A stretch of 64,000 nt of DNA. Origin: Haemophilus pittmaniae. GTDB taxonomy: Bacteria > Pseudomonadota > Gammaproteobacteria > Enterobacterales > Pasteurellaceae. The position numbers were made by a program, and so were the translations under genes. The notes beneath the pieces are model-generated. The model saw only the letters and a list, made by a program, of their open reading frames with translations. It was not told where the DNA came from and made no database searches. Location of the stretch: the NCBI RefSeq assembly GCF_900186995.1, contig NZ_LT906463.1, forward strand, positions 1,736,001 to 1,800,000, written 5' to 3'. Of this stretch, positions 36,712 to 46,139 are shown piece after piece (within the stretch, counting starts at the first letter, position 1; every line of letters begins with the position of its first letter).

Positions 36712-37152
36712 TTAATCCACAATTCGTAAATGAGATGGTGATTTTGGAGTAGCTGATTTAGGTTTATCAACAGCTTGGCTAAAGTTTGTTGGTTGTTCAT
36801 CTTGTAGTGGCTGATTTAATTCATCATAAATAGCCTCCCCTTCAAACATTACGCCATCCCCATTTTCTCTTGCATAAATTGCAAGCGCTGCTCCCATTGG
36901 GATATAAAGCTCTCTAGCAACACCTTTAAAACGGGCATTAAATTGAATGAAATCATTGGTTAATTGTAAATTGCCGGTAGCACTCGGTGAAAGATTCAAC
37001 ACAATCTGTCCATCTTTCACATATTCCATAGGCACATTAACGCCATAATAGGTCGCATCAACTACTAAATAAGGCGTGAAATTACAATCCAGCAACCAAT
37101 CGTAATAAGCTCGCAGTAAGTAGGGGCGTTTGGCCGGTAATTTAGTTGTCAT
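36712..37152 (-). CDS. sspB: ClpXP adaptor / stringent starvation protein B
   Basis: Delivers ssrA-tagged proteins to the ClpXP protease. It has 146 residues. The folded domain reads KRPYLLRAYYDWLLDCNFTPYLVVDA, and the C-terminal tail (PKSPSHLRIVD) is the ClpX-docking module, separated by a Pro/Ser/Lys-rich linker. Its start overlaps the sspA stop by one base, the conserved sspAB operon. Confidence 0.95.
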   Translation of the reverse strand: MTTKLPAKRPYLLRAYYDWLLDCNFTPYLVVDATYYGVNVPMEYVKDGQIVLNLSPSATGNLQLTNDFIQFNARFKGVARELYIPMGAALAIYARENGDGVMFEGEAIYDELNQPLQDEQPTNFSQAVDKPKSATPKSPSHLRIVD

Positions 37153-37790
37153 TATTTTTCATCCAATAAATTCTTAGGCGCCGCTTCACCGACTGATTGC
37201 AGGAAGGAATCTCGGGCAAAAACTCTATCCATATACCCTTTCACTGCTTTACTGCCAGTTCCGGTAAATTCAACTCCCATGTTTTTTAATTTCCAAAGAA
37301 GAGGGGCAATATAGCAATCAACCAAACCGAATTCATCACTCATAAAATATTCAAATTGTTGAAAGACTGGTGCAATCGCTAAAAATTCTTCTTTAAGTTG
37401 TTTCAACGCTTGGGCCTGCTCTGCAGCCGTACCATTTTCAGCATTAGCTAAGGTCGGATACCAATCATGCTCAATGCGTAACATTAATAAACGATCTTTA
37501 GCACGAGAAACAGGATATACCTGCATGAGTGGCGGATGTGGAAAACGCTCATCTAAATATTCCATGATGATACGTGAATTATATAAAACCAAATCTCTAT
37601 CAACTAATGTTGGTAATGTGCCATAAGGATTTAATTCCATTAAATCTTCTGATAATGCTTGTGGATCAACTTCTTCGTTTTCATAAGCAACTCCTTTTTC
37701 CGCTAAAACGATTTTAACCTGATGGCTATAAATATCGTTTTTATTTGAAAAAAGCGTCATTACTGAACGTTTATTTGATGCATTGGACAT
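37152..37790 (-). CDS. sspA: Stringent starvation protein A
   Basis: RNA-polymerase-associated protein with a glutathione-transferase fold, induced on starvation. It has 212 residues. N-terminal thioredoxin-like part: RSVMTLFSNKNDIYSHQVKI, NPYGTLPTLVDRDLVLYNS, IIMEYLDERFPHPPL. Helical C-terminal half ends KNLLDEK. It is first gene of sspA-sspB, with a GGAGG site before the ATG. Confidence 0.95.
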   Translation of the reverse strand: MSNASNKRSVMTLFSNKNDIYSHQVKIVLAEKGVAYENEEVDPQALSEDLMELNPYGTLPTLVDRDLVLYNSRIIMEYLDERFPHPPLMQVYPVSRAKDRLLMLRIEHDWYPTLANAENGTAAEQAQALKQLKEEFLAIAPVFQQFEYFMSDEFGLVDCYIAPLLWKLKNMGVEFTGTGSKAVKGYMDRVFARDSFLQSVGEAAPKNLLDEK

Positions 37791-38050
37791 GTATTCCTCC
37801 GAAGATCCAAAAAATGCGATTCACTACTAATAAGGGCGCGCATTCTAGCACAAATCAGAACCTAATTACCAATTAATTCTATTTTTTACTTTAATTTCAA
37901 TAAGTTATACTCAATCCATAAAAAATCAATTTTATCTCTTATTTATATTTATAAATACTCAAACCACCTAAAACTTGAACTTCGTCACAGAAAAAAATTT
38001 ACTAAAAAAATAGAATAGAGGCGGATTTACTGTATCTAGGAGGTTGTACT

Positions 38051-38914
38051 ATGTGGAAATCAATTTCTCAGGTCTTAGCAGATCAATTCGGCGCATACTA
38101 TTCCATCAAGGAAAAAAATAAAGTTCATAGCGGCGAAATGAATGAAGCCTGGATCATTAATGACGGAATTCAAGCCGTTTTCGTAAAAGTAAATGAACGG
38201 AGCTATCGCTCGATGTTTCGTGCTGAAGCTGACCAGCTCATTCTCCTAAATAAAACAGAATCCATTCGGGTACCACAAGTCTATGGTGTGGGATGCTCAC
38301 AAAATCATAGTTTCATTCTCATGGAAGCCTTACCGATTACCCAACAAACCGCATTAACTAGCGATTTTGGCTTGCAGCTAGCTAAATTGCATCAATTAAA
38401 CGGCACTGGTCATTACGGGTTAGATATTGATACTTGGCTAGGTCCTGAATATCAACCTAATAAATGGAGCCTAAGCTGGGCAAAATTTTTCAGCGAACAG
38501 CGTATTGGCTGGCAATTACAACTTTGCAAAGATAAAGGGCTATCATTTGGTAATATTGAGCAGATTGTTCATAGAAGTGCTAAAAAATTGGAAAAACATC
38601 AGCCATCTCCGGCTTTATTACATGGAAATTTATGGATTGAAAATACTTGCATCGTAGGTAACCAAACCGTAACCTACGATCCCGCCTGCTATTGGGGAGA
38701 CCGTGAGTGTGACCTAGCGTTTAGTGAATTATTTCAACCATTCCCTATGGAGTTCTATCAATCTTATAATCAGGCGTATCCATTGGATCAAGAAGGTTAT
38801 CAACAACGTAAAGGATTGTACCAACTCTACCATCTACTTAATTTCAGTCATCGATTCAACGGAAACTATATCCAACTAACTCAGAAATATATCGACAAAT
38901 TACTTAATGAATAA
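38051..38914 (+). CDS. Fructosamine/ketosamine-kinase-family protein with altered catalytic loop
   Basis: Aminoglycoside-phosphotransferase fold of the fructosamine 3-kinase family (protein deglycation), 287 residues, like E. coli YniA. Typical text: GEMNEAWIIND, FVKVNER, LLHGNLWIEN and YDPACYWGDRECDLAF. The catalytic loop in the family normally reads HGDLW. Here codon 193 (bases 38627-38629) is AAT, giving HGNLW, so the catalytic aspartate appears replaced by asparagine. The metal-binding DPACYWGDRE is intact. It is divergent from sspA. Confidence 0.87.
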   Translation: MWKSISQVLADQFGAYYSIKEKNKVHSGEMNEAWIINDGIQAVFVKVNERSYRSMFRAEADQLILLNKTESIRVPQVYGVGCSQNHSFILMEALPITQQTALTSDFGLQLAKLHQLNGTGHYGLDIDTWLGPEYQPNKWSLSWAKFFSEQRIGWQLQLCKDKGLSFGNIEQIVHRSAKKLEKHQPSPALLHGNLWIENTCIVGNQTVTYDPACYWGDRECDLAFSELFQPFPMEFYQSYNQAYPLDQEGYQQRKGLYQLYHLLNFSHRFNGNYIQLTQKYIDKLLNE

Positions 38915-38917
38915 ACA

Positions 38918-38948
38918 AAAAGAGCGCAATTTTCATTGCGCTCTTCTT
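38918..38948. terminator. Bidirectional terminator after the kinase-like gene
   Basis: AAGAGCGCAAT (38920-38930) pairs perfectly with ATTGCGCTCTT (38935-38945) with a TTTC loop. It serves this gene and the convergent OmpA-like lipoprotein gene. Confidence 0.92.
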
Positions 38949-38961
38949 TATTCGTCATCCA

Positions 38962-39849
38962 TTATTGAACAACAATAGTCTCAGGTTGACGGCTTTCGTA
39001 TAACGGAGCCGGGCCTTGTGGACCACCATTCACGTGACCGCCTTCTTGGTGTAATTTCAACACAGAACCAGCTGAAGTAATTTCAACACGGCGGTTTGGA
39101 CGTAAACAATCTTTTTCTTCTTGACTTGCATGACGGAATCCTGGACAAGCTTTAACTTGTGGATTTTTACCGTAACCGATAGCTGTAATTTGTGCAGTTA
39201 TACCATCTTCGATTAAGCGGGCTTTCACACGGTTAGCACGACGTTGGGAAAGTCCCATATTGTAAGCATCTGAACCTAAACGATCGGTATAGCCTGCAAC
39301 TTTAACATCTTTTGCACTGCTAGATTTCAACTGAGCAGCTACGTTGTCAACAACTTCTCTACCACGACGGGTTAACGTATCTTTATCGAAGTCGAATAAG
39401 AAGTCACCACTTAAGACAAAGTTAGTATTGCCGTTACAACCATTTGGATACCAGAAGAAGCTTTGTGCATTGTGGTTTTTGTCAAACAATACTTTATATT
39501 GACAAATTTTGTGGATACCTTGTTCGCGATAGTTGAATGCATAATCCCATTCTTCAACGCCATATAAGCCTTCTGCGAAGTGCGGACGACCAAGTAGATT
39601 ATAGATTTGGTCTTTGTTCATACCACGTTCAACCATACGAACATTATCCCAGTTTGGCCAAGAACCAAATTGGCTACCATCATGGTTAAAAGCAGATTTA
39701 TCGATATTTGGCCATTTCAATTGTGGCACTTGAACACCATCTTTTTCTACATATTCAGGTTGACCATCTGCGGTGACCTTGCTTAAGTTACCGCAAGCGG
39801 CGACAGTTGCGACAGCAACAGCTGAAAGTAAAATGCGAGAGAATTTCAT
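38962..39849 (-). CDS. Lipoprotein with BamE/SmpA-like and OmpA peptidoglycan-binding domains
   Basis: Predicted outer-membrane lipoprotein of 295 residues. Lipobox VAAC (Cys19). A SmpA/BamE-like domain around residues 70-125 (VERGMNKDQIYNLLGRPHF, EEWDYAFNYRE) is followed by an OmpA C-terminal domain from about 145 (DFLFDFDKDTL, VAGYTDRLGSDAYNMGLSQRRANRVK, RPNRRVEI) that binds peptidoglycan. A consensus TATAAT lies about 50 bases upstream (complement of 39900-39905). It probably ties the outer membrane to the cell wall. Confidence 0.88.
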   Translation of the reverse strand: MKFSRILLSAVAVATVAACGNLSKVTADGQPEYVEKDGVQVPQLKWPNIDKSAFNHDGSQFGSWPNWDNVRMVERGMNKDQIYNLLGRPHFAEGLYGVEEWDYAFNYREQGIHKICQYKVLFDKNHNAQSFFWYPNGCNGNTNFVLSGDFLFDFDKDTLTRRGREVVDNVAAQLKSSSAKDVKVAGYTDRLGSDAYNMGLSQRRANRVKARLIEDGITAQITAIGYGKNPQVKACPGFRHASQEEKDCLRPNRRVEITSAGSVLKLHQEGGHVNGGPQGPAPLYESRQPETIVVQ

Positions 39850-40052
39850 TTTTTTTACCTTTTTAGTTAAAGCGCGGTTTTAACACTGCACTATCAAACA
39901 TTATAAATTCAATGGAAAAACTATAAAAAGTTTCGGTGGATATGTTAAAGATAAATGCCTTTCTTGTAAAGTAAGAAAATGCGATAAATCCTTTAATTTA
40001 TTAAGTTTTTTTTGTAAATTTATGTAAAGAATTTACAATTTTTCTTTACAAT

Positions 40053-41105
40053 TCAATGGATAAAATCCTGCCCATTTTTAGCCCGATAACGATTAATTAG
40101 AGCGGCTAGAGTCTCCTCACTTTGTTTTCCCAATTTCTGTAATAACGTCTTTTTCACCTTATATTTCACAGAGATAACCGAACAATCCGGCATTTTTTGT
40201 AAAATCAAATCATCGCTGGTAGACAGTCCATCAATCAATTGTAAATCCAACGCTTGTTGGCCAAACCAGTGCTCTCCTGTTGCCACTTTATTAATATCTA
40301 CACAAGGACGATTTTGAGAAACAAAATCCTTAAATAATTGATGGGTTTCTTCCAATTCCTGTTGAAACTTCTGTTTGCCTTTTTCGGTATTTTCTCCCAA
40401 TAAGGTCACCGTACGTTTAAATTCTCCGGCAGTCATCACATCTACATCCACATCATGTTTCTTTAAAAAACGATGCACATTTGGCACTTCTGCCACCACC
40501 CCAATAGAACCGATGATGGCAAAAGGAGCTGCAACGATATGATCCGCCACACAAGCCATCATATAACCACCACTGGCCGCAACCTTATCAACCGCAACCG
40601 TCAATTTAATCCCTTTTTGTTTTAAGCGAGTTAGCTGAGATGCCGCCAATCCATAACCATAAACCACACCTCCAGGGCTTTCTAAGCGCAATAAAACCTC
40701 ATCCTGGGGTTTTGCTACTTCAATAATCGCAGAAATTTCCTCACGTAATGCTCGAGTTTGTGATGCATGAATATCCCCTTCGAAATCAATTACATAAATA
40801 CAGGGTTTCACATCTTCAATACCTTGCTTTAATTTTGTCTTATGCGCTTTGATTTCTTCTTTATGGGCTTTTTTTTCTGCCTTTTCAGCTAATTTGATTT
40901 CTTCTTCGGAAAGTAAAAAGTGGGCCAAATGTTTCGCATTCTGACGATACTCTTCGGCCAAATCCTTAAGGATTAATTCTCCGTAATGGGATTGATTACG
41001 CTGCTTAGCATTGATAATGAGTGCCACAATTAAGACAATCATCAATAAAATCGTTAAAATTTCCAAAATAAAAATACCGTAACCGGTCAAAATATCGCTC
41101 CACAT
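40053..41105 (-). CDS. sohB: Inner-membrane serine protease SohB
   Basis: S49-family peptidase related to signal peptide peptidase SppA. It has 350 residues. One N-terminal membrane helix (FILEILTILLMIVLIVALII), then a lysine-rich linker and the protease domain facing the periplasm. The nucleophile serine is in AASGGYMMACVADHI, and the lysine of the dyad is likely in GEFKRTVTL. AAGGAG precedes the ATG. Confidence 0.93.
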   Translation of the reverse strand: MWSDILTGYGIFILEILTILLMIVLIVALIINAKQRNQSHYGELILKDLAEEYRQNAKHLAHFLLSEEEIKLAEKAEKKAHKEEIKAHKTKLKQGIEDVKPCIYVIDFEGDIHASQTRALREEISAIIEVAKPQDEVLLRLESPGGVVYGYGLAASQLTRLKQKGIKLTVAVDKVAASGGYMMACVADHIVAAPFAIIGSIGVVAEVPNVHRFLKKHDVDVDVMTAGEFKRTVTLLGENTEKGKQKFQQELEETHQLFKDFVSQNRPCVDINKVATGEHWFGQQALDLQLIDGLSTSDDLILQKMPDCSVISVKYKVKKTLLQKLGKQSEETLAALINRYRAKNGQDFIH

Positions 41106-41249
41106 AGGCGCTCCTTCATGGCAAAAAAATACCGCGGCATTCTACTGATTCCTGTGCAAATTCACTAACTTTTTATGGAAAAATTTCCCGATTCAGGTAA
41201 ACTACTGCGGTTTTTTATGCTTAATTTTTAATGAATTAGCGAGGTTTAT

Positions 41250-42653
41250 ATGACAAAAATTGCATCGATTAAAGATGTGTTACAGGGCGGCATCGCTATC
41301 GGTGAAAGCGTGACAGTGCGTGGCTGGGTTCGTACCCGTCGTGACTCCAAAGCCGGCCTTTCTTTTTTAGCGGTATATGATGGTTCCTGCTTCGCCCCAA
41401 TCCAAGTTATCGTTAACAACGATATTGAAAACTATGAAAGCGAAGTATTGCGTCTCACTACCGGCTGTGCCGTAATCGTTACAGGTACTGTAGTTGAATC
41501 GCCGGCAGAAGGGCAAGCGGTTGAATTACAAGCACAAAAAGTTGAAGTCACAGGTTTTGTAGAAGACCCGGATACTTATCCTATGGCAGCTAAGCGCCAC
41601 TCTATTGAATATTTGCGTGAAGTTGCACATTTACGTCCTCGCACCAATATTATCGGTGCTGTGGCTCGTGTTCGCCATTGCTTGGCACAAGCTATCCATC
41701 GTTTCTTCCACGAACAAGGTTTCTATTGGGTGGCCACACCGCTTATCACCGCATCCGATACCGAAGGTGCCGGCGAAATGTTCCGTGTTTCCACATTAGA
41801 CTTGGAAAACTTACCGCGTACCGAACAAGGCAATGTAGATTTTAGTCAAGACTTCTTCGGCAAAGAATCCTTCTTGACCGTATCCGGCCAACTTAATGGC
41901 GAAACCTATGCCTGTGCATTAAGTAAAATTTATACTTTCGGGCCGACTTTCCGCGCTGAAAACTCCAATACAACCCGCCACTTGGCCGAGTTCTGGATGG
42001 TAGAGCCGGAAGTAGCCTTCGCGACGCTGGCAGATAATGCCAAATTAGCTGAAGATATGTTGAAATATGTTTTCCGTGCCGTATTGGCTGAACGCCGTGA
42101 TGATTTGGAATTCTTTGCCAAACACGTAGATAGCGAAGTGATCAACCGTTTAGAGCAGTTCGTCAATTCAGATTTTGCTCAAATTGATTATACTGATGCT
42201 ATCGACGTATTATTGAAATCTGGCAAAAAATTCGAATTCCCAGTATCTTGGGGTATTGATCTATCCTCCGAACACGAGCGTTATTTGGCAGAAGAATATT
42301 TCAAATCCCCGGTCGTTGTGAAAAACTATCCAAAAGATATCAAAGCCTTCTATATGCGTCTCAATGACGACGGTAAAACCGTGGCAGCAATGGATGTATT
42401 AGCTCCTGGGATTGGGGAAATTATCGGCGGTTCACAACGTGAAGAACGCTTGGAAGTCTTGGACAAACGCATGGCCGAAATGGGGCTCAATCCGGAAGAC
42501 TACTGGTGGTATCGTGATTTGCGTAAATACGGCACCGTGCCACATTCCGGTTTTGGCTTAGGTTTTGAGCGCCTCATCGTATATGTGACCGGTGTTCAAA
42601 ATATTCGTGATGTGATCCCATTCCCTCGTTCACCACGTAACGCCAATTTCTAA
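41250..42653 (+). CDS. asnS: Asparaginyl-tRNA synthetase
   Basis: Class IIb aminoacyl-tRNA synthetase charging tRNA-Asn. It has 467 residues. N-terminal OB-fold anticodon-binding domain ([15 protein letters not shown]), class II motif 2 region [22 protein letters not shown], and motif 3 [15 protein letters not shown]. The typical C-terminus reads [10 protein letters not shown]. It stands alone, divergent from sohB. Confidence 0.97.
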   Translation: MTKIASIKDVLQGGIAIGESVTVRGWVRTRRDSKAGLSFLAVYDGSCFAPIQVIVNNDIENYESEVLRLTTGCAVIVTGTVVESPAEGQAVELQAQKVEVTGFVEDPDTYPMAAKRHSIEYLREVAHLRPRTNIIGAVARVRHCLAQAIHRFFHEQGFYWVATPLITASDTEGAGEMFRVSTLDLENLPRTEQGNVDFSQDFFGKESFLTVSGQLNGETYACALSKIYTFGPTFRAENSNTTRHLAEFWMVEPEVAFATLADNAKLAEDMLKYVFRAVLAERRDDLEFFAKHVDSEVINRLEQFVNSDFAQIDYTDAIDVLLKSGKKFEFPVSWGIDLSSEHERYLAEEYFKSPVVVKNYPKDIKAFYMRLNDDGKTVAAMDVLAPGIGEIIGGSQREERLEVLDKRMAEMGLNPEDYWWYRDLRKYGTVPHSGFGLGFERLIVYVTGVQNIRDVIPFPRSPRNANF

Positions 42654-42660
42654 TCTTTCC

Positions 42661-42718
42661 AAAACGACTGTCTTCGTTGAGATCGTTTCCTGCGATTTCG
42701 ACGGGCAGTCGTTTTTTC
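42661..42718 (+). terminator. Long nested hairpin terminator after asnS
   Basis: AAAACGACTG (42661-42670) pairs with CAGTCGTTTT (42706-42715). An inner arm (CGTTGAGATCG with CGATTTCGACG) extends the stem. A T run follows. Confidence 0.8.
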
Positions 42719-42758
42719 GTTAGCCATATCAGAGGAAGCGCATTGCGTATTTTCGTAA

Positions 42759-42842
42759 AACGCCCCTTTGAAAATTGGAGTTTTCTCAAAAACAGCATCT
42801 AAGTCATTGATTTTATTAGTGTTGATTAAAAAAGTTTTTTCA
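42759..42842 (+). repeat. Dispersed intergenic palindromic element, copy 7
   Basis: AAACGCCCC, then TTTGAAAATTGGAGTTTTC and an A-rich middle, to the core TCATTGATTTTATTAG (about 42804-42819). It lies between asnS and can, 20 bases before the can ATG, so it may affect can translation or transcription. Confidence 0.75.
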
Positions 42843-42863
42843 GCGCTTATTTAGGAAAGTAAT

Positions 42864-43556
42864 ATGGACAAAATTAAGCAATTATTTGCCAACAATTTCA
42901 GTTGGGCACAACGTATGAAAGAGGAAAATTCTACCTATTTCAAAGAGTTGGCCGATCACCAAACCCCCCATTATTTATGGATCGGTTGTTCTGACAGCCG
43001 TGTTCCTGCAGAGAAACTCACTAATCTGGAGCCCGGTGAATTATTCGTTCACCGTAACGTAGCCAATCAAGTGATCCACACGGATCTCAACTGTTTATCG
43101 GTAGTGCAATACGCGGTGGATGTGTTAAATATCGAGCATATCATCATTTGTGGTCATACTAATTGTGGTGGGATTAAAGCGGCTATTGCGGATAAGGATT
43201 TGGGATTAATCAATAACTGGTTGTTACATATTCGTGACATTTGGTTTAAACACGGCCATTTATTGGGCAAACTTTCACCGGAAAAACGTGCCGATATGCT
43301 GACTAAAATCAATGTGGCGGAACAGGTTTATAACTTAGGTCGCTCATCTATCGTGAAAAGTGCTTGGGAAAAAGGCAAGAAATTGTCGCTACACGGTTGG
43401 GTATATGACGTTAACGATGGATTCTTAATTGACCAAGGGGTAATAGCGAATAGCCGTGAAAGCCTGGAAATATCCTACCGCAACGCGATTGCCCGTTTAT
43501 TAACCTTGGAAGAGGAAGATATTTTAAGAAAAGAACCGACTGAGGAAAACCCATAA
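42864..43556 (+). CDS. can: Beta-class carbonic anhydrase
   Basis: Interconverts CO2 and bicarbonate, feeding carboxylases such as PEP carboxylase. It has 230 residues. Zinc ligands Cys42 ([10 protein letters not shown]), His97 and Cys100 (ICGHTNCGG) are intact, with Asp44 paired to an arginine. A GGAAAG site precedes the ATG. Confidence 0.96.
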   Translation: MDKIKQLFANNFSWAQRMKEENSTYFKELADHQTPHYLWIGCSDSRVPAEKLTNLEPGELFVHRNVANQVIHTDLNCLSVVQYAVDVLNIEHIIICGHTNCGGIKAAIADKDLGLINNWLLHIRDIWFKHGHLLGKLSPEKRADMLTKINVAEQVYNLGRSSIVKSAWEKGKKLSLHGWVYDVNDGFLIDQGVIANSRESLEISYRNAIARLLTLEEEDILRKEPTEENP

Positions 43557-43565
43557 ATCAAAACA

Positions 43566-43599
43566 AAAAGTGCGGTAACTCTTGTTAACCGCACTTTTT
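43566..43599. terminator. Terminator built from two inverted uptake words
   Basis: AAAGTGCGGTtAA-type left arm (AAGTGCGGT, 43568-43576) and right arm (ACCGCACTT, 43588-43596) pair across a short loop, with A and T runs outside. This is the familiar Pasteurellaceae arrangement in which two uptake signals form a bidirectional terminator, here between the convergent can and bioD genes. Confidence 0.9.
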
Positions 43600-44334
43600 T
43601 TATTTGACCTGTAAGGTTTGCATATACAGCAACGGATCGATTTCCGTTAAATAATGCCCCAATTCTTGCGTTTCCGGTTTATGTACGTAAGGCAATTTGC
43701 CAAGCAACGGTGCCGCAATATTTTTACTCAATATCTCTATAATCTCTGCGTAATGGCTCAATCCCGGATTGATCCGGTTGGCTATCCAGCCTAACATCGG
43801 TACGCCTAACTGCTCAATTGCTTTAGCGGTTAATAAGGCGTGATTAATACAACCTTCTTTGATGCCAACGACCAGTACCACCGGCATTTTGTGTTGACTG
43901 ACCCAATCGGCAAAGCTCTTACCTTCCGCCATTGGTGTCATGAAACCGAATGACCCCTCCACCACAACTGATTGATAACGTTGATTAAGCGCATCTAGCA
44001 TCTGATCGACCTTAGTTAGCTTAATACGTCCACCATCAACTCCCAACATCGGTAAATTATGGGAAAATGTGTAACTATTAATATCTTGATAAGCGACCTT
44101 TTGATTGGAAGCATGCATCAACGCAAGCACGTCATTATTATCCATATTATCGTAATCGCTATCCGGTGTGCTTGGCTCGCTTATAGCCGGATACAGGCTT
44201 TCCTCACAACCGCAGGCAATCGGTTTAAAACCGACAATTTGCACGCCTCTCGCCTGTAAAGCCTGAATAATGGCACGACAAGCAGTAGTTTTACCAACAT
44301 TGGTATCGGTACCTACCACAAAAAAGCTGCTCAT
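43600..44334 (-). CDS. bioD: Dethiobiotin synthetase
   Basis: ATP-dependent ring closure of 7,8-diaminopelargonate in biotin synthesis, 244 residues. P-loop GTDTNVGKTTACR at the N-terminus, VVEGSFGFMTPM for the substrate site, and LPMLGWIANRI late in the fold. It is not next to other bio genes here. Confidence 0.92.
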   Translation of the reverse strand: MSSFFVVGTDTNVGKTTACRAIIQALQARGVQIVGFKPIACGCEESLYPAISEPSTPDSDYDNMDNNDVLALMHASNQKVAYQDINSYTFSHNLPMLGVDGGRIKLTKVDQMLDALNQRYQSVVVEGSFGFMTPMAEGKSFADWVSQHKMPVVLVVGIKEGCINHALLTAKAIEQLGVPMLGWIANRINPGLSHYAEIIEILSKNIAAPLLGKLPYVHKPETQELGHYLTEIDPLLYMQTLQVK

Positions 44335-44467
44335 TTTGTCTCCCTCACAGTCTGAATTCTTAAAAATTGAGAAAAAACCTCAAATGGGCGGCGATTCTAG
44401 CGAAGTTTGTTCCTTGAAAAGTTGAGATAACGCAAGGTTTACACTAAGGTTAACAAAAAATTTACAA

Positions 44468-44734
44468 TTACTTGATCCAGCTCAAACTATTAAAGAGTCC
44501 GTCATCCTCTTTCGCCAGTTGCAAGTAAAAGCCTTGTCCTTGAATAGCCTGCAACACTTCCTGCTTATCAGCATTCTTTAATTCTTTGCTTCCCAGTAAA
44601 TTAAACGGTATGACGAATTGTGGTCGACCAAACGCCTGTAATAAGGCATCCGGCACCTTGGAAAAATCATCTCGTTTAGCAATATAAAGATAGCTTCCCG
44701 GCTTTTTTACGCTTTTATAAATGGCACAAAGCAT
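44468..44734 (-). CDS. ycgL: YcgL-domain protein
   Basis: Small conserved gamma-proteobacterial protein of unknown role. 88 residues from the ATG at 44734 ([18 protein letters not shown]), which follows GGGAG; the longer frame starts at a TTG inside the ribosome site. Family segments: [16 protein letters not shown] and [12 protein letters not shown]. Confidence 0.9.
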   Translation of the reverse strand: MLCAIYKSVKKPGSYLYIAKRDDFSKVPDALLQAFGRPQFVIPFNLLGSKELKNADKQEVLQAIQGQGFYLQLAKEDDGLFNSLSWIK

Positions 44735-44749
44735 ATTTTCTCCCAAAAT

Positions 44750-44783
44750 AAAAACCCTGCTGGGTTACCCCAACAAGGTTTTT
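44750..44783 (-). terminator. Terminator between ycgL and the repeat lipoprotein gene
   Basis: Imperfect stem AAACCYTGYTGGG with its complement around a TAA loop, with seven T residues on the plus side and a T-rich exit on the minus side. It lies downstream of the lipoprotein gene. Confidence 0.7.
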
Positions 44784-44799
44784 TTACACAGTGAAGGAA

Positions 44800-45291
44800 T
44801 TATTTAGTTAATGCTTCTTTCACTTCAGTTGCTTTTTGTTCAACAGCGTCTTTTGCTTCACCCGCTGCTTCTTTGGCGCTACCGACTTTCTCTGCTGCCG
44901 CATCTTTCAATTCGGCTGCTTTATCGGATACCGCTTGTTTGGCATCAGCCATTTTTTCCATAGCCGCGTCTTTCGCTACACCTACTTTCTCAACTGCTGC
45001 ATCTTTTGCATCAGAAATTTTTTGAGCTGCCGCATCTTTCATTTCAGTTGCGGTTTGTTTAGCGGAGTCCATCGCGTCTTTTGCTGCATCTTTGACATCT
45101 GCGGCTGCATTTTTAGCGGCTTCTTTTACATCAGCTGCTGCACTTACCGCGGCATCTTTCATATCAGCCGCTGCATTAGCGGTGGCATCTTTGGCCGCTT
45201 CAACTTTCTGTGCGGTTTCCTGTTTATCAAAACAACCTGTCATGGTTAATGATGCGCCAAGAACTAATGCTGCTAATACTGATTTTTTCAT
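44800..45291 (-). CDS. Alanine/lysine-repeat lipoprotein
   Basis: 163 residues from the ATG at 45291 (GGAG upstream). Lipobox TMTGC (Cys20). The rest is a continuous amphipathic helix built of degenerate 7- to 11-residue units of the type DAAKNAAADVKDA, with almost only Ala, Lys, Asp, Glu, Met and Val. It looks like LEA or apolipoprotein-type repeats. It is probably anchored in the outer or inner membrane and extended. Function unknown; gene copy number of the repeat may vary between strains. Confidence 0.85.
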   Translation of the reverse strand: MKKSVLAALVLGASLTMTGCFDKQETAQKVEAAKDATANAAADMKDAAVSAAADVKEAAKNAAADVKDAAKDAMDSAKQTATEMKDAAAQKISDAKDAAVEKVGVAKDAAMEKMADAKQAVSDKAAELKDAAAEKVGSAKEAAGEAKDAVEQKATEVKEALTK

Positions 45292-45548
45292 TTTCAAATC
45301 TCCATTTAATCGTTTATCAATGAAAAGCAAAGCGCTTGGGCTTTGCGGGGGCGTAGTTTACGGAAAAATCAAAAAAAGAAAACCTTTTCGACCGAAATTT
45401 ACTTTTGCCACACCTTTACATTTCCTTATAACAAGCAAAATGGCTTCCTAACACACTGAAATCAAAAAATATTCTAAAAAGTTCCCGAAAAAAATTTTAT
45501 TTTTTGTAAAGAAGATAATTTTATTTCTTTGTTTATTATTTAAACGAT

Positions 45549-46034
45549 TTATAGGTTTTCCGGTGGATAATGATGGCTTTCTAAACGTCCTTTCTGACCA
45601 TCCCAATCCACTTGAGCAATGGTAGATGGATAAAAACTAATCGGATTCCGCTTGCCATAAAGCTCTGCCACAATGTCACCAACCAATGGTAAATGGGAGA
45701 TTAATAACACTGCCTGCGTCCCTTGCTCTGCCAGTACGGCTAAATAATTGGCTACAGTTGTTTCATTACCATAGGGCGTAATACCTTCCCATGTCTCCAT
45801 TTTATTATCTAAATCGCCCGAAAATGCTGCTGATACTGCAGTAAAAGTTTGTTGTGCACGGGTATAAGGGCTCACCAGTACCTTATCCAGCACAATTCCT
45901 GTCATTTTCAAATACTGTTGTAACCATTCGCCCTGCAATGTTGATTGATGTTTACCATAATCCGTTAAACGACGCTCTTTATCGCTTTGAGCCATCACTT
46001 CGGATTCACCGTGACGCATAATAAATACTTTCAT
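45549..46034 (-). CDS. sixA: Phosphohistidine phosphatase SixA
   Basis: Histidine-phosphatase superfamily member acting on phosphohistidine in signalling or PTS proteins. 161 residues from the ATG at 46034 (AGGAAAG upstream), not the longer frame. RHGESEVMAQSDKERRLTDYG at the N-terminus has the phospho-acceptor histidine; VLLISHLPLVGDIV holds the second. It is typical of SixA in its short length. Confidence 0.9.
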   Translation of the reverse strand: MKVFIMRHGESEVMAQSDKERRLTDYGKHQSTLQGEWLQQYLKMTGIVLDKVLVSPYTRAQQTFTAVSAAFSGDLDNKMETWEGITPYGNETTVANYLAVLAEQGTQAVLLISHLPLVGDIVAELYGKRNPISFYPSTIAQVDWDGQKGRLESHHYPPENL

Positions 46035-46067
46035 TTCGCTTTCCTGTAAAAATGTAAAAATCAAAAT

Positions 46068-46093
46068 AAAAATGGGAGCTATGCCCCCATTTA
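46068..46093 (-). terminator. Terminator of folP-glmM
   Basis: AAATGGG-GC pairs with GC-CCCATTT around TAT, with T-rich sequence on the minus-strand exit. Confidence 0.7.
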
Positions 46094-46139
46094 TCCTTAA
46101 ATGATCTCGATTATCCTTGTTCTAAAAGGCAATCATCAC

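Noticed and set aside
40011-40050. Hairpin TTGTAAAT/ATTTACAA as the sohB terminator
   Set aside because: In the sohB direction the stem is followed by A residues, not T residues.
44836-45249. Long open frame opposite the repeat lipoprotein
   Set aside because: Its Cys/Phe-rich text is the mirror of the Ala/Lys repeat codons and it has no ribosome site.
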